63,217 nt of DNA. Source: an uncultured Bacteroidales bacterium (GTDB lineage: Bacteria > Bacteroidota > Bacteroidia > Bacteroidales > WCHB1-69). Below the pieces are notes generated by a model. It was not told the origin of the DNA. It saw only the letters and a program-made list of their open reading frames with translations, and searched no databases. The position numbers were made by a program, and so were the translations under genes. Below, in pieces: positions 9,703 to 17,935 of the stretch. The stretch lies in NCBI GenBank assembly GCA_900317715.1, contig ONHS01000006.1, positions 1 through 63,217 on the forward strand, written 5' to 3'. Numbering within the stretch: the first letter of the stretch is position 1; each line of letters begins with the position of its first letter.

Positions 9703-11196
9703 CTACGCCAGGCTCCATTCCGCGCCGTCTTTGGTGTCTTTCACCACGATGCCGGCGGCGTTGAGGTCGTCACGGATTTTGTCGGACAAAGCCCAGTTTT
9801 TCTCGGCTTTGGCGGTTTTGCGCATGTCCAAGACCAATTGCATGGCTTTTTCGAGCGCGTCGTGCTCGCGGGTGTCGCCTTGCGCAAGTTCGGGTTTGAT
9901 GCCCAAGATGTCGAAGAAGAAGGTGCGGAAGGTCGTCTTCAGCAGATCGAGATCCTCGGCGGTGAGGGTGGCGTGGCCGTCCTTCACGGCGTTGATAATA
10001 CGCGTGGCATCAAACAGTTCCGCAATCACTTTCGGGGTGTTGAAGTCGTCGTTCATCGCCTCATAGCAACGTTCCTGCAAGGCGCTCACATCTTCGGTGG
10101 AGGTGCTGCCCGCCTTCAGACTGTCGAGGTGACGCTCAGCGGCGTACAGTTTTTCCAACCCTTTTTCAGCGGATTGCAATGCGGCGTTGCTGAAATCGAC
10201 CGTGCCTCGGTAAGAGGCTTGCAACACGAAGTAGCGAATCGTCATCGGGGAGTAAGCCTTCTCCAGCTTGGGATGATTGCCGGTGAAGAACTCGTTGAGG
10301 GTGATGAAGTTACCGAGCGATTTACCCATCTTCTGCCCCTCGATGGTAATCATATTGTTGTGCATCCAGTAGCGCACGGAACTTTTGCCGTTGGCCACGG
10401 TGCTTTGGCACACTTCTGATTCGTGGTGCGGGAACAACAAGTCCATGCCACCGCCGTGGATGTCGAACTGTTCGCCCAAGTATTTGGTGCTCATGGCTGT
10501 ACATTCGATATGCCAGCCCGGAAAACCGACGCTCCATGGGGAGTTCCAACGCATGATGTGCTCCGGAGCGGCCTTCTTCCACAATGCGAAGTCGGCGGGA
10601 TTGCGCTTCTCGCTCTGACCGTCCAGTTCGCGGGTGTTGGCAATCAACTCGGACAAAACGCGACCGGAGAGCTTGCCATAGCCGAAGTCCTTGTCGAATT
10701 TCTCCACGTCAAAATAGACAGAACCGTCTGACACATAAGCATATCCTTTGTCCAGAATTTTCTGTACCATTTCGATTTGCTCGATGATGTGTCCAGAAGC
10801 GCGCGGTTCGATGGACGGCCCCTTCACGTTGAGGGCATCCATAGCTTTGTGGTAGCTGTCCATGTAATATTGTGCCACCTCCATCGGCTCGAGCTGCTCC
10901 AAACGGGCTTTCTTGGCGATTTTGTCCTCGCCTTCGTCCGCGTCGTGCTCCAAATGACCCACGTCGGTGATGTTACGCACGTAGCGCACTTTGTAGCCGA
11001 TGTGCGTGAGGTAGCGGAAGACTACGTCGAAGGTCACCGCCGGGCGCGCATGACCAAGATGCGGCTCGCCATACACTGTCGGTCCGCACACATACAAGCC
11101 CACATGGTCGGGCGTGATAGGCTGCAACAGCTCTTTTCTCTTCGATAAAGTATTGTATAATAGTACTTTCCCTTTGTTGTCTGTATTTTTAATCAT
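9703..11196 (-). CDS. cysS: Cysteinyl-tRNA synthetase
   Basis: A 497-residue class I aminoacyl-tRNA synthetase that charges tRNA-Cys in the cytoplasm. The signature HIGH appears as HLGHA near residue 47 and KMSKS as KMGKS in the second half. The zinc-site elements ([23 protein letters not shown]) and the GGGMDL motif are present, and the length is normal. The ATG at 11196 (MIKNTDNKG) is preferred over an upstream in-frame start that overlaps the promoter. The stop codon abuts the heptamer array at 9458-9702. Confidence 0.97.
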   Translation of the reverse strand: MIKNTDNKGKVLLYNTLSKRKELLQPITPDHVGLYVCGPTVYGEPHLGHARPAVTFDVVFRYLTHIGYKVRYVRNITDVGHLEHDADEGEDKIAKKARLEQLEPMEVAQYYMDSYHKAMDALNVKGPSIEPRASGHIIEQIEMVQKILDKGYAYVSDGSVYFDVEKFDKDFGYGKLSGRVLSELIANTRELDGQSEKRNPADFALWKKAAPEHIMRWNSPWSVGFPGWHIECTAMSTKYLGEQFDIHGGGMDLLFPHHESEVCQSTVANGKSSVRYWMHNNMITIEGQKMGKSLGNFITLNEFFTGNHPKLEKAYSPMTIRYFVLQASYRGTVDFSNAALQSAEKGLEKLYAAERHLDSLKAGSTSTEDVSALQERCYEAMNDDFNTPKVIAELFDATRIINAVKDGHATLTAEDLDLLKTTFRTFFFDILGIKPELAQGDTREHDALEKAMQLVLDMRKTAKAEKNWALSDKIRDDLNAAGIVVKDTKDGAEWSLA

Positions 11197-11224
11197 AATA
11201 GAAATTTTGTTCAGTAAAAACGCG

Positions 11225-11232
11225 CAAAGGTA
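11225..11232 (-). promoter_or_regulatory. -7 promoter element TACCTTTG for cysS
   Basis: On the minus strand this reads TACCTTTG followed by C, 29 bp before the cysS start. It lies back to back with the plus-strand element at 11259-11266. Confidence 0.6.
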
Positions 11233-11258
11233 CACAAATTTTGAATTCTAAAAAAATG

Positions 11259-11266
11259 TATTTTTG
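11259..11266 (+). promoter_or_regulatory. -7 promoter element TATTTTTG for the acyl-CoA synthetase
   Basis: TATTTTTG followed by CCGCC lies 25 bp before the ATG at 11291. It forms a compact divergent promoter pair with the cysS element. Confidence 0.6.
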
Positions 11267-11290
11267 CCGCCTCATTCTAAAACTAGAATT

Positions 11291-13051
11291 ATGGAAGTGA
11301 CGCGATTGTTCGACATGCTCGAAAGGGATCTGAAAGAGTTTCCGAAAGAGGATGCGTTATGTTGCAAAGAGAACGGCATTTGGGTGAAATACAGCACCGC
11401 CAAATACGTGGAAATTGTCAACAACCTTTCATACGGGCTCATGCAGTTGGGCATCAAGAAGGGAGACAGCGTGGCCACCATTACGCCCAACCGGCCAGAG
11501 TGGAATTTCCTTGATATGGCCATCATGCAGATCGGGGCGCTCCACGTGGCCATCTACCCCACCATCAGTGAAAACGATTACCGCTATATATTTGACAATG
11601 CAGACGTGAAGCTGGTTTTTGTGGCTGGCTGGGATTTGTTGCGCAAGATCACGCAGATTTTGGAAGACAAGCCTGATTTGAAAAACAATGTTTATACGTT
11701 TCGTAACTTGTTGGGGTATAAACATTTGAATGAAGTGATAGAGCTGGGCAGGGCGAACCCCTCACCGCAGTATCTGCAGGAAATCAAAGATAGTATCAAG
11801 CCTGAGGACATTGTGTCGTTGGTTTATACTTCCGGCACGACGGGCTTCCCGAAAGGTGTGATGCTTTCTCACCGCAATTTCCTCTCCAACGTGGAGGCTA
11901 TTTTACCCATCATCCCGACTTCAGAGAATAACCGTATCTTGAGCTATTTGCCTCTGTGTCACGTGTATGAACGTATGATGAACTACGCTTGGCAATATCT
12001 TGGTCTGCCGATTTACTATGCGGAGAACTTGGCTAAGATTCAGGAGAACATGGTGGAGCTGAAACCCGATATTTTCACCACAGTGCCGCGACTTTTGGAG
12101 AAAGTCTATGACAAAATTTTGGCCAAAGGACATAAATTGAGCAAAACAAAGCAGAAAATTTTCTTCTGGGCCAACGATATTGCATTGCAATATGGCGACA
12201 ATCCCGGCAAACGTTATGAACGGAGGTTGAAACTGGCGCGGAAGTTGGTGCTGAACCAGTGGAACAAGGCGTTAGGCGGCAACCTGAAGGTCATCGTGAC
12301 GGGCGGTGCGGCCATCCAGCCCCGTATTTCCAAGATTTTCTGGGCAATGGGTATTCCTGTGTTGGAAGGTTACGGTACCACGGAGACTTCTCCGGTGATA
12401 GCCGTGAGCAACTTCTTCCAAGGCGGCGTGGAGATTGGTACGGCCGGGCCGGTGCTGCCTGGCACGCGCGTGCGTATCGCGGAAGACGGCGAAATCCTAA
12501 CCAAAGGCCCTCACGTGATGAAAGGCTACTACAAATTGCCCGAACAGACGGCGGAAGTCATCGACTCTGACGGCTGGCTGCACACCGGCGACCTCGGCGA
12601 ACTCACGCCCGAAGGCCGGCTTAAGATCACGGGCCGTAAAAAGGAAATGTTCAAGACCGCATTCGGTAAGTATGTGGTACCCACCATTATAGAGAATAAA
12701 TTTGCCGAAGAATCACTGATAGACAATATCTTGGTGGTCGGCGAGAACAAACAGTTCGCGGCGGCGCTCATCGTGCCGAATTTCGGCGACCTGCGCTCCT
12801 GGTGCACCAACAAAGGCATCAATTACACCACTAACGAGGAGATGATTGAGCATCCGGAAGTGCAGAAAAAGTATAAGAAGATTGTGGATGAATACAACAA
12901 GTTCTTCGGCGATACGGAGAAGGTGAAACGCTTCCTGCTGATGAACCACGAATGGTCCATCCAATCGGGTGAGTTGACCCCGACACTGAAACTTAAGCGA
13001 AATGTCCTGATAAAGAAGTACGAAGAACAAATAGAAAAGCTTTTCGCGTAA
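11291..13051 (+). CDS. Long-chain acyl-CoA synthetase (AMP-forming)
   Basis: A 586-residue member of the ANL superfamily that activates fatty acids to acyl-AMP and then acyl-CoA. The phosphate-binding motif YTSGTTGFPKGV is near residue 180, the A5 motif reads GYGTTETSP and the hinge region reads HTGDLGE followed by GRKKE. The catalytic lysine region (FKTAFGKYV) is in the C-terminal lobe. The ATG at 11291 follows the promoter at a normal distance. Length and motifs fit the FadD-type enzymes of Bacteroidetes used to recycle fatty acids or to load them for lipid synthesis. Confidence 0.9.
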   Translation: MEVTRLFDMLERDLKEFPKEDALCCKENGIWVKYSTAKYVEIVNNLSYGLMQLGIKKGDSVATITPNRPEWNFLDMAIMQIGALHVAIYPTISENDYRYIFDNADVKLVFVAGWDLLRKITQILEDKPDLKNNVYTFRNLLGYKHLNEVIELGRANPSPQYLQEIKDSIKPEDIVSLVYTSGTTGFPKGVMLSHRNFLSNVEAILPIIPTSENNRILSYLPLCHVYERMMNYAWQYLGLPIYYAENLAKIQENMVELKPDIFTTVPRLLEKVYDKILAKGHKLSKTKQKIFFWANDIALQYGDNPGKRYERRLKLARKLVLNQWNKALGGNLKVIVTGGAAIQPRISKIFWAMGIPVLEGYGTTETSPVIAVSNFFQGGVEIGTAGPVLPGTRVRIAEDGEILTKGPHVMKGYYKLPEQTAEVIDSDGWLHTGDLGELTPEGRLKITGRKKEMFKTAFGKYVVPTIIENKFAEESLIDNILVVGENKQFAAALIVPNFGDLRSWCTNKGINYTTNEEMIEHPEVQKKYKKIVDEYNKFFGDTEKVKRFLLMNHEWSIQSGELTPTLKLKRNVLIKKYEEQIEKLFA

Positions 13052-13072
13052 ACAACTTATCCACAAAAATTG

Positions 13073-13080
13073 TATTTTTG
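13073..13080 (+). promoter_or_regulatory. -7 promoter element TATTTTTG
   Basis: TATTTTTGCCAC lies about 48 bp before the start of the PLP enzyme at 13128, giving a leader of roughly 40 nt. Confidence 0.6.
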
Positions 13081-13127
13081 CCACATTTTTTTAGCATCAA
13101 ATTTAACATCAAAAATTAAACCTAAAT

Positions 13128-14324
13128 ATGGAAAAATTCGATCCCGCAACCAATCTTGAAAAATTGGACAAAAAAGATGCCTACAGAGGTGTCAACCCGG
13201 CTATCTGCGATAGCGCAACCTTCATGTTTGAACAGGCCAAAACGATGACCGACACTTTCCACGGCGAAACCGAGGGTTACTTCCTCTATTCTCGTCATTG
13301 GAATCCCAGCACCCTCTCCTTGGCACAGTCATTGGCTGCCATGGAAGGCACTGAACTGGCTTGGACGACCGGTTCTGGTATGGCTGCCATCACCGTTGCT
13401 TTGTTGCACGAGGTGAAATCCGGCGACCATATCCTCTCCAGCATGACCACCTACGGCGGCACCTTCGCTTTCCTGAACAACTACCTCAAGAAGTTCAACG
13501 TGGATGTCACTTTCGTGAACATGCAGGATCTCGACGCTGTGAAGAAGGCTATCCGTCCGAACACCAAGGTCGTCTATACCGAGACGATGAACAACCCGTT
13601 GCTGCGCATCGCCAACCTTCCTGAATTGTCAAAGATTGCACACTCTGTTGGTGCTAAACTGTTGGTTGACAATACTTTCACCCCGATGATTTTCTCTCCC
13701 TACCGTTTGGGCGCAGACGTGGTGATTTACAGTATGACCAAATATGTGAATGGTATGAACGACTGCGTGGCTGGTGCTATCTGCGGTTCTGCTGCATACA
13801 TCAACTCCTTGATTGACGTGAACGACGGTACGGCCATGTTGCTCGGTCCGGTGTTGGACACTTTCCGTTCCACCAGCATCCAGAAGAACCTGCACACATT
13901 GCATATTCGTATGAAGAAGCACAGTGAGAACGCCATGTACTTGGCAAAACGCTTCAAAGAAACCGGCATCAAGTACAACTATCCTGGTCTTCCTGAACAT
14001 CCCGATTACGAACTGTTCAAATCCATGATGAACGATGGTTACGGCTTCGGCGGTATGATTTCCATCGACATGGGCACGGCAGAAAGAGCCAGCGCCATCA
14101 TGGAGAAGATGCAAGAACTGGGTGTGGGTTACCTCGCCGTCAGCCTCGGCTACTTCAAGACCCTCTTCAGCAACTCCGGCAAATCCACCTCTTCCGAGGT
14201 TCCTGAGGACATCCAGAAGGAAATGGGCATGAGCGAAGGCCTCATCCGTTTCTCCATGGGCTTGGACAACGATCCGGAACGCACCTTCCAATTGATCAAA
14301 CAAGCGATTGACGCCACGAAATAA
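13128..14324 (+). CDS. Cys/Met metabolism PLP-dependent enzyme (methionine gamma-lyase/sulfhydrylase type)
   Basis: A 398-residue fold-type I PLP enzyme. The lysine binding PLP is K205 in YSMTKYVNG, the phosphate-binding loop reads GSGMAAIT and the substrate-side arginine is in LIRFSMGLD. Family members act on methionine, cystathionine or O-acyl-homoserine by gamma- or beta-elimination or replacement. The motifs place it in the family but do not fix the substrate; methionine gamma-lyase or O-acetylhomoserine sulfhydrylase are the likeliest. It has its own promoter and terminator, so it is probably monocistronic. Confidence 0.85.
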   Translation: MEKFDPATNLEKLDKKDAYRGVNPAICDSATFMFEQAKTMTDTFHGETEGYFLYSRHWNPSTLSLAQSLAAMEGTELAWTTGSGMAAITVALLHEVKSGDHILSSMTTYGGTFAFLNNYLKKFNVDVTFVNMQDLDAVKKAIRPNTKVVYTETMNNPLLRIANLPELSKIAHSVGAKLLVDNTFTPMIFSPYRLGADVVIYSMTKYVNGMNDCVAGAICGSAAYINSLIDVNDGTAMLLGPVLDTFRSTSIQKNLHTLHIRMKKHSENAMYLAKRFKETGIKYNYPGLPEHPDYELFKSMMNDGYGFGGMISIDMGTAERASAIMEKMQELGVGYLAVSLGYFKTLFSNSGKSTSSEVPEDIQKEMGMSEGLIRFSMGLDNDPERTFQLIKQAIDATK

Positions 14325-14350
14325 TTCGGAATTAGGAATTCGGAATTAAG

Positions 14351-14385
14351 AAAAAAGGCGCGACCCAACGGTCGCGCCTTTTTTT
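14351..14385 (+). terminator. Rho-independent terminator after the PLP enzyme
   Basis: GGCGCGAC pairs perfectly with GTCGCGCC around a CCAACG loop, followed by seven T. Between the stop codon and this stem lies a short tandem stretch (TTCGGAATTAGGAA type). Confidence 0.92.
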
Positions 14386-14443
14386 GACTTTGAACCTTGA
14401 ACCTTGAACTTTAGCATTAACTTAAACCATAAACATTTTTTTG

Positions 14444-14451
14444 TATCTTTG
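14444..14451 (+). promoter_or_regulatory. -7 promoter element TATCTTTG
   Basis: TATCTTTGCCGCG lies 110 bp before the polyferredoxin start at 14561. The leader between them is largely made of heptamer repeats. Confidence 0.55.
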
Positions 14452-14496
14452 CCGCGTATTCAAACAATGACTATAACAACAATGATAATGACATAG

Positions 14497-14558
14497 GGCA
14501 AAGCCAAAGTTCAAAGTCATTGTTCAAAGTTCAAAGTCAAAGTTCAAAGTCATAGTCA
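14497..14558. repeat. GTTCAAA heptamer array in the 5' leader
   Basis: Units AAAGTTC/AAAGTCA repeat with a 7-bp period up to three bases before the ATG at 14561. A complementary TTGAACC run lies at about 14390-14411, on the other side of the promoter. Confidence 0.85.
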
Positions 14559-14560
14559 AA

Positions 14561-16090
14561 ATGAACAAGAAAACCTTACAACGTATCCGGCGTGTGCTCG
14601 CAGCCATTTTCTTCCTTGGCATCACGCTGATGTTCCTCGATTTCACGGGAACACTGCATAAATTTCTAGCGTGGATGGCCAAGGCGCAATTCCTGCCCGC
14701 AGTGTTGGCTCTTAACTTTATTGTTATTGCCATCTTGCTGATTATCACTTTGCTGTTTGGACGAATCTACTGCTCGGTGATTTGTCCATTAGGTGTTTTT
14801 CAGGATGGCGTGGCGCATGTCCACAATTGGTTCAAGAAAGGTCGCTACACGTATTCTAAGGCGCACAACATCTTGAGATACATTATGTTGGGCATCTTCG
14901 TGGTGCTGATGATTGCCGGCGTGAACTCGTTGGCCGTATTGCTGGCTCCCTATTCCGCTTACGGCCGTATGGTGCAGAGTCTGCTCGGTCCCATCTATCA
15001 GTGGTGCAACAACGGATTGGCTGCCCTCAGCGAGCACTTCCACAGTTATACCTTCTACACTAAAGAGGTGTGGATGAGAAGTTTACCGACTCTCATAGTC
15101 GCAGCGGTGACTTTTGTGGTCCTGGTTGTCCTCGCATGGCGCAACGGTCGCACCTACTGCAACAACATTTGTCCGGTGGGCACTTTCCTGAGCTTCTTCA
15201 GTCGTTTTTCCTGGTTCAAGATGCATATCAACGAAGAAAAATGCATCCAATGTGGAATGTGCACCAAGAATTGCAAGGCCTCCTGCATTGACGGCAAGAA
15301 CGGATTTGTGGATTATTCGCGGTGTGTGACCTGCGGCAATTGCATGGCCGTGTGCCCGAAGGAAGCGATTGAATATAAACACGTCAAGGGTAATCCCGCC
15401 CCCGTTGGCGCGAATAATCATTCGCCCCTACCGGCGGACAAAAAAACTGAGGAAACCGTTGATACCTCCAAACGCGCGTTCCTGATTGGTTCCGCAGTGG
15501 CATTGGGTACCGCTGCCTTAGCACAGGAAAAGAAGAAGGTGGATGGCGGTCTGGCCTTCATCGAAGATAAGGTGATGTTGGTTCGCAAAACGCCTATCGT
15601 GCCTGCGGGTGCGGGGTCGCTCCAACGTTTCCGTAATCACTGTACGGGTTGCCAACTCTGTGTGTCACAGTGTCCTAACGATGTGTTGCGTCCCTCGACG
15701 ACCCTTTTGCACCTGATGCAACCCGAGATGTCGTTCGAGCGCGGCTATTGCCGCCCCGAGTGCACCGCCTGTGGCGATGTTTGTCCGACCGGCGCGATAC
15801 AGAAGTTGCTCAAGGAGGAGAAGGCCGTCACGAAGAAAGGGCAGGCGTTCTGGTTCGCCCAAAACTGTATCGTGGTGAGCGACGGCGTTTCGTGCGGCAA
15901 CTGCGCACGCCACTGTCCTGCCGAGGCTATCGAGATGGTTCCGTTGCGTGGCGACACCACCGGCCGTAAGCTGATCCCTGCCATCAACGAGAGCAAATGC
16001 ATCGGCTGTGGCGCCTGCGAGTATGTCTGCCCCGCCCGCCCACTCTCCGCCATTTACGTCGAAGGCGTGGAACAACAACGGACGATTTAG
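14561..16090 (+). CDS. Membrane-bound polyferredoxin (NapH/YccM-like 4Fe-4S protein)
   Basis: A 509-residue inner-membrane electron-transfer protein. Four to five hydrophobic segments lie in the first 210 residues, with the paired NapH-type motifs RIYCSVICPLG and RTYCNNICPVG at membrane edges. Then follow ferredoxin clusters: CIQCGMCTKNC and CVTCGNCMAVC, and in the C-terminal part CTGCQLCVSQC, CTACGDVC, CGNCARHC and CIGCGACEYVC. A hydrophobic KRAFLIGSAVALG segment near residue 307 looks like an internal Tat-type or anchor segment joining the two ferredoxin halves. The next gene encodes a Tat-exported aldo/keto reductase with its own 4Fe-4S clusters, so this protein could feed it electrons across the membrane. 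That link is inferred from the neighbourhood. Confidence 0.8.
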   Translation: MNKKTLQRIRRVLAAIFFLGITLMFLDFTGTLHKFLAWMAKAQFLPAVLALNFIVIAILLIITLLFGRIYCSVICPLGVFQDGVAHVHNWFKKGRYTYSKAHNILRYIMLGIFVVLMIAGVNSLAVLLAPYSAYGRMVQSLLGPIYQWCNNGLAALSEHFHSYTFYTKEVWMRSLPTLIVAAVTFVVLVVLAWRNGRTYCNNICPVGTFLSFFSRFSWFKMHINEEKCIQCGMCTKNCKASCIDGKNGFVDYSRCVTCGNCMAVCPKEAIEYKHVKGNPAPVGANNHSPLPADKKTEETVDTSKRAFLIGSAVALGTAALAQEKKKVDGGLAFIEDKVMLVRKTPIVPAGAGSLQRFRNHCTGCQLCVSQCPNDVLRPSTTLLHLMQPEMSFERGYCRPECTACGDVCPTGAIQKLLKEEKAVTKKGQAFWFAQNCIVVSDGVSCGNCARHCPAEAIEMVPLRGDTTGRKLIPAINESKCIGCGACEYVCPARPLSAIYVEGVEQQRTI

Positions 16091-16347
16091 TTGTCGGCTG
16101 TCGACGATGATTGGGAGTTGATCAATACAGGGCTTGCGCCACCTGCTTGTTATATGGCAGCCCTACGGGCCCCTTAAGGAAGCGTTTTTTCAACTACCAA
16201 GCATCAAACCTTCTAACCCCTTGACCCTCGACCCTCGACCCTTGACCCTCGACCCTTGACCCTCGACCCTTGACCCTCAAACCCTTAACCTTTTAACCTC
16301 TAAACCCTAAACCCTAAACCCTAAACCTTAAACCCCTCAAACCCAAA
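16091..16347. repeat. Gene-free stretch: hairpin fragment and a heptamer array that changes unit
   Basis: The first 120 bp contain a GCAGCCCTACGGGC element like that at 23032. From about 16210 a 7-bp array runs to the next start. Its units change in order from CTCGACC/CTTGACC through CTTAACC to CTAAACC, each step differing by one base. The array sits directly before the ATG at 16348. No promoter element is clear. Confidence 0.85.
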
Positions 16348-17757
16348 ATGAAAGATATAACAAGACGAGATTTCCTCAAGATATTAGGTGCGGGCACTGC
16401 CGTGACCGCAGCCACGATGGCCGGATGCAAAAACGACGGCGATCTTAACCCCACAGGCACGCTGCAACCGCAGAAAGGGCAGATGACCTACCGCACGAAC
16501 CATAATACCGGCGACAAGGTGTCGCTGTTGGGCTTCGGCATGATGCGGTTGCCCGTCATCGAAGAACAGGCGCCTAAAGGTGCTTCCGGCCGCGAAGCCA
16601 AAGCCGCCCCCATCGACCAGGAGATGGTCAACAAGATGGTGGACAAGGCCATAGAGTACGGTGTCAATTACTTCGACACCTCCCCGGTCTATTGTCAGGG
16701 ACGCAGCGAGAAGGCCACCGGTATCGCTCTGTCGCGCCACAAACGCAGCGAGTACTACCTGGCCACCAAGATGTCGAACTTCGCGCCTGGCACATGGCCG
16801 CGCAAAGAGTCCATTGCGATGTTTAATAACTCGCTGAAGGAATTGCAGACCGACTACATCGACTACATGTTGTTGCACAGCGTGGGCGGTGGCGAGGACA
16901 GCATGAAGATGTTGCAACAACGCTATTATGACAACGGCATCCTCGACTTCCTGCTTGAAAAGCGCGAAAAGGGCGTCATTCGGAACCTCGGTTTCTCTTA
17001 CCACGGAGATGTCAAGGTGTTCGACTACCTGCTTTCACGCCATGACGAGTATAAATGGGACTTCGTGCAGATCGAGATGAACTACCTCGACTGGCATTTC
17101 GCCCATGAAATCGAGGAGGCGAACACGAAAGCTGAATACCTTTATAACGAATTGGCTAAGAGAAATATACCTGCGGTTATCATGGAACCGCTTTTGGGCG
17201 GACGTCTCGCCAACGTACCCGACCATATCGTGCGGGAGATGAAGGAGCGCGAGCCCGAGCGCAGCGTTGCGTCGTGGGCGTTCCGCTTCTGTGGCACCTT
17301 CCCCGACGTGCTCACCTCGTTGAGCGGTATGACCTACATGGACCACCTTGACGACAACCTCGCCACCCACTGTCCGTTGAAACCGCTTACCGATGAGGAA
17401 CTTGCGTTCTTGGAGGACATCGCCAAGAAGATCTACGACCTGAAGAACATCCCTTGCACCGCGTGCCAGTATTGTATGCCGTGCCCCTACGGTTTGGACA
17501 TCCCCGGCATCTTCACGCACTACAACAAGTGCATCAAGGAGGGCAACTTCGCCAAATCGCAAGAGGAGAGCGACTACAAGAAGATGCGCAAAGCCTTCTT
17601 GGTGGGCTATGACCGCAGCGTCCCGAAACTCCGCCAAGCCGACCACTGCATTCACTGCGGCGCCTGCATCCACCACTGTCCGCAACGCATCCGTATCCCG
17701 GAAATGATGGACATGGTGAACGAATACGTGGAAAAACTGAAACAGGGAACGTTGTGA
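16348..17757 (+). CDS. Tat-exported aldo/keto reductase with C-terminal 4Fe-4S domain
   Basis: A 469-residue protein. The N-terminus has a twin-arginine signal (TRRDFLKIL, residues 5-13) ending in a lipobox-like MAGC with C27, so it is likely a lipoprotein exported folded with its cofactor. The AKR barrel shows the catalytic tetrad elements NYFDTSPVY (Asp, Tyr), LATKMS (Lys) and MLLHSV (His). The C-terminus holds two cysteine sets, CTACQYCMPC and CIHCGACIHHC, as in ferredoxin-fused AKR proteins of anaerobes. The substrate is unknown. It follows a membrane polyferredoxin, which could be its electron partner. The stop codon TGA lies within a GTGTGAT heptamer. Confidence 0.85.
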   Translation: MKDITRRDFLKILGAGTAVTAATMAGCKNDGDLNPTGTLQPQKGQMTYRTNHNTGDKVSLLGFGMMRLPVIEEQAPKGASGREAKAAPIDQEMVNKMVDKAIEYGVNYFDTSPVYCQGRSEKATGIALSRHKRSEYYLATKMSNFAPGTWPRKESIAMFNNSLKELQTDYIDYMLLHSVGGGEDSMKMLQQRYYDNGILDFLLEKREKGVIRNLGFSYHGDVKVFDYLLSRHDEYKWDFVQIEMNYLDWHFAHEIEEANTKAEYLYNELAKRNIPAVIMEPLLGGRLANVPDHIVREMKEREPERSVASWAFRFCGTFPDVLTSLSGMTYMDHLDDNLATHCPLKPLTDEELAFLEDIAKKIYDLKNIPCTACQYCMPCPYGLDIPGIFTHYNKCIKEGNFAKSQEESDYKKMRKAFLVGYDRSVPKLRQADHCIHCGACIHHCPQRIRIPEMMDMVNEYVEKLKQGTL

Positions 17758-17935
17758 TGTGTGATGTGTGACGTGTGATGTGTGACGTGTGACGTGTGAT
17801 ATGATGAATGGGCGATGAATGTTGGACGATGATACGATGACACGATGATACGATGATACGATGAATGGGCGATGAATGACGATGAATGGCGTGTGGCGGC
17901 AATTATGAATTATGAATTGTGAATTATGAATTTTC
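17755..17935. repeat. GTGTGAC, CGATGATA and ATTATGA tandem arrays
   Basis: Three arrays stand in series. GTGTGAT/GTGTGAC (7 bp) begins within the last codons of the AKR gene and supplies its stop. An 8-bp CGATGATA/CGATGACA series follows. ATTATGA (7 bp) comes last and supplies the ATG of the fucosidase at 17926. No promoter element is visible. Confidence 0.85.

Noticed and set aside
13057..13065. TTATCCACA, a perfect DnaA box between two genes
   Set aside because: It is a single box without further boxes, an AT-rich unwinding element or dnaA/dnaN nearby, so chance is likely.
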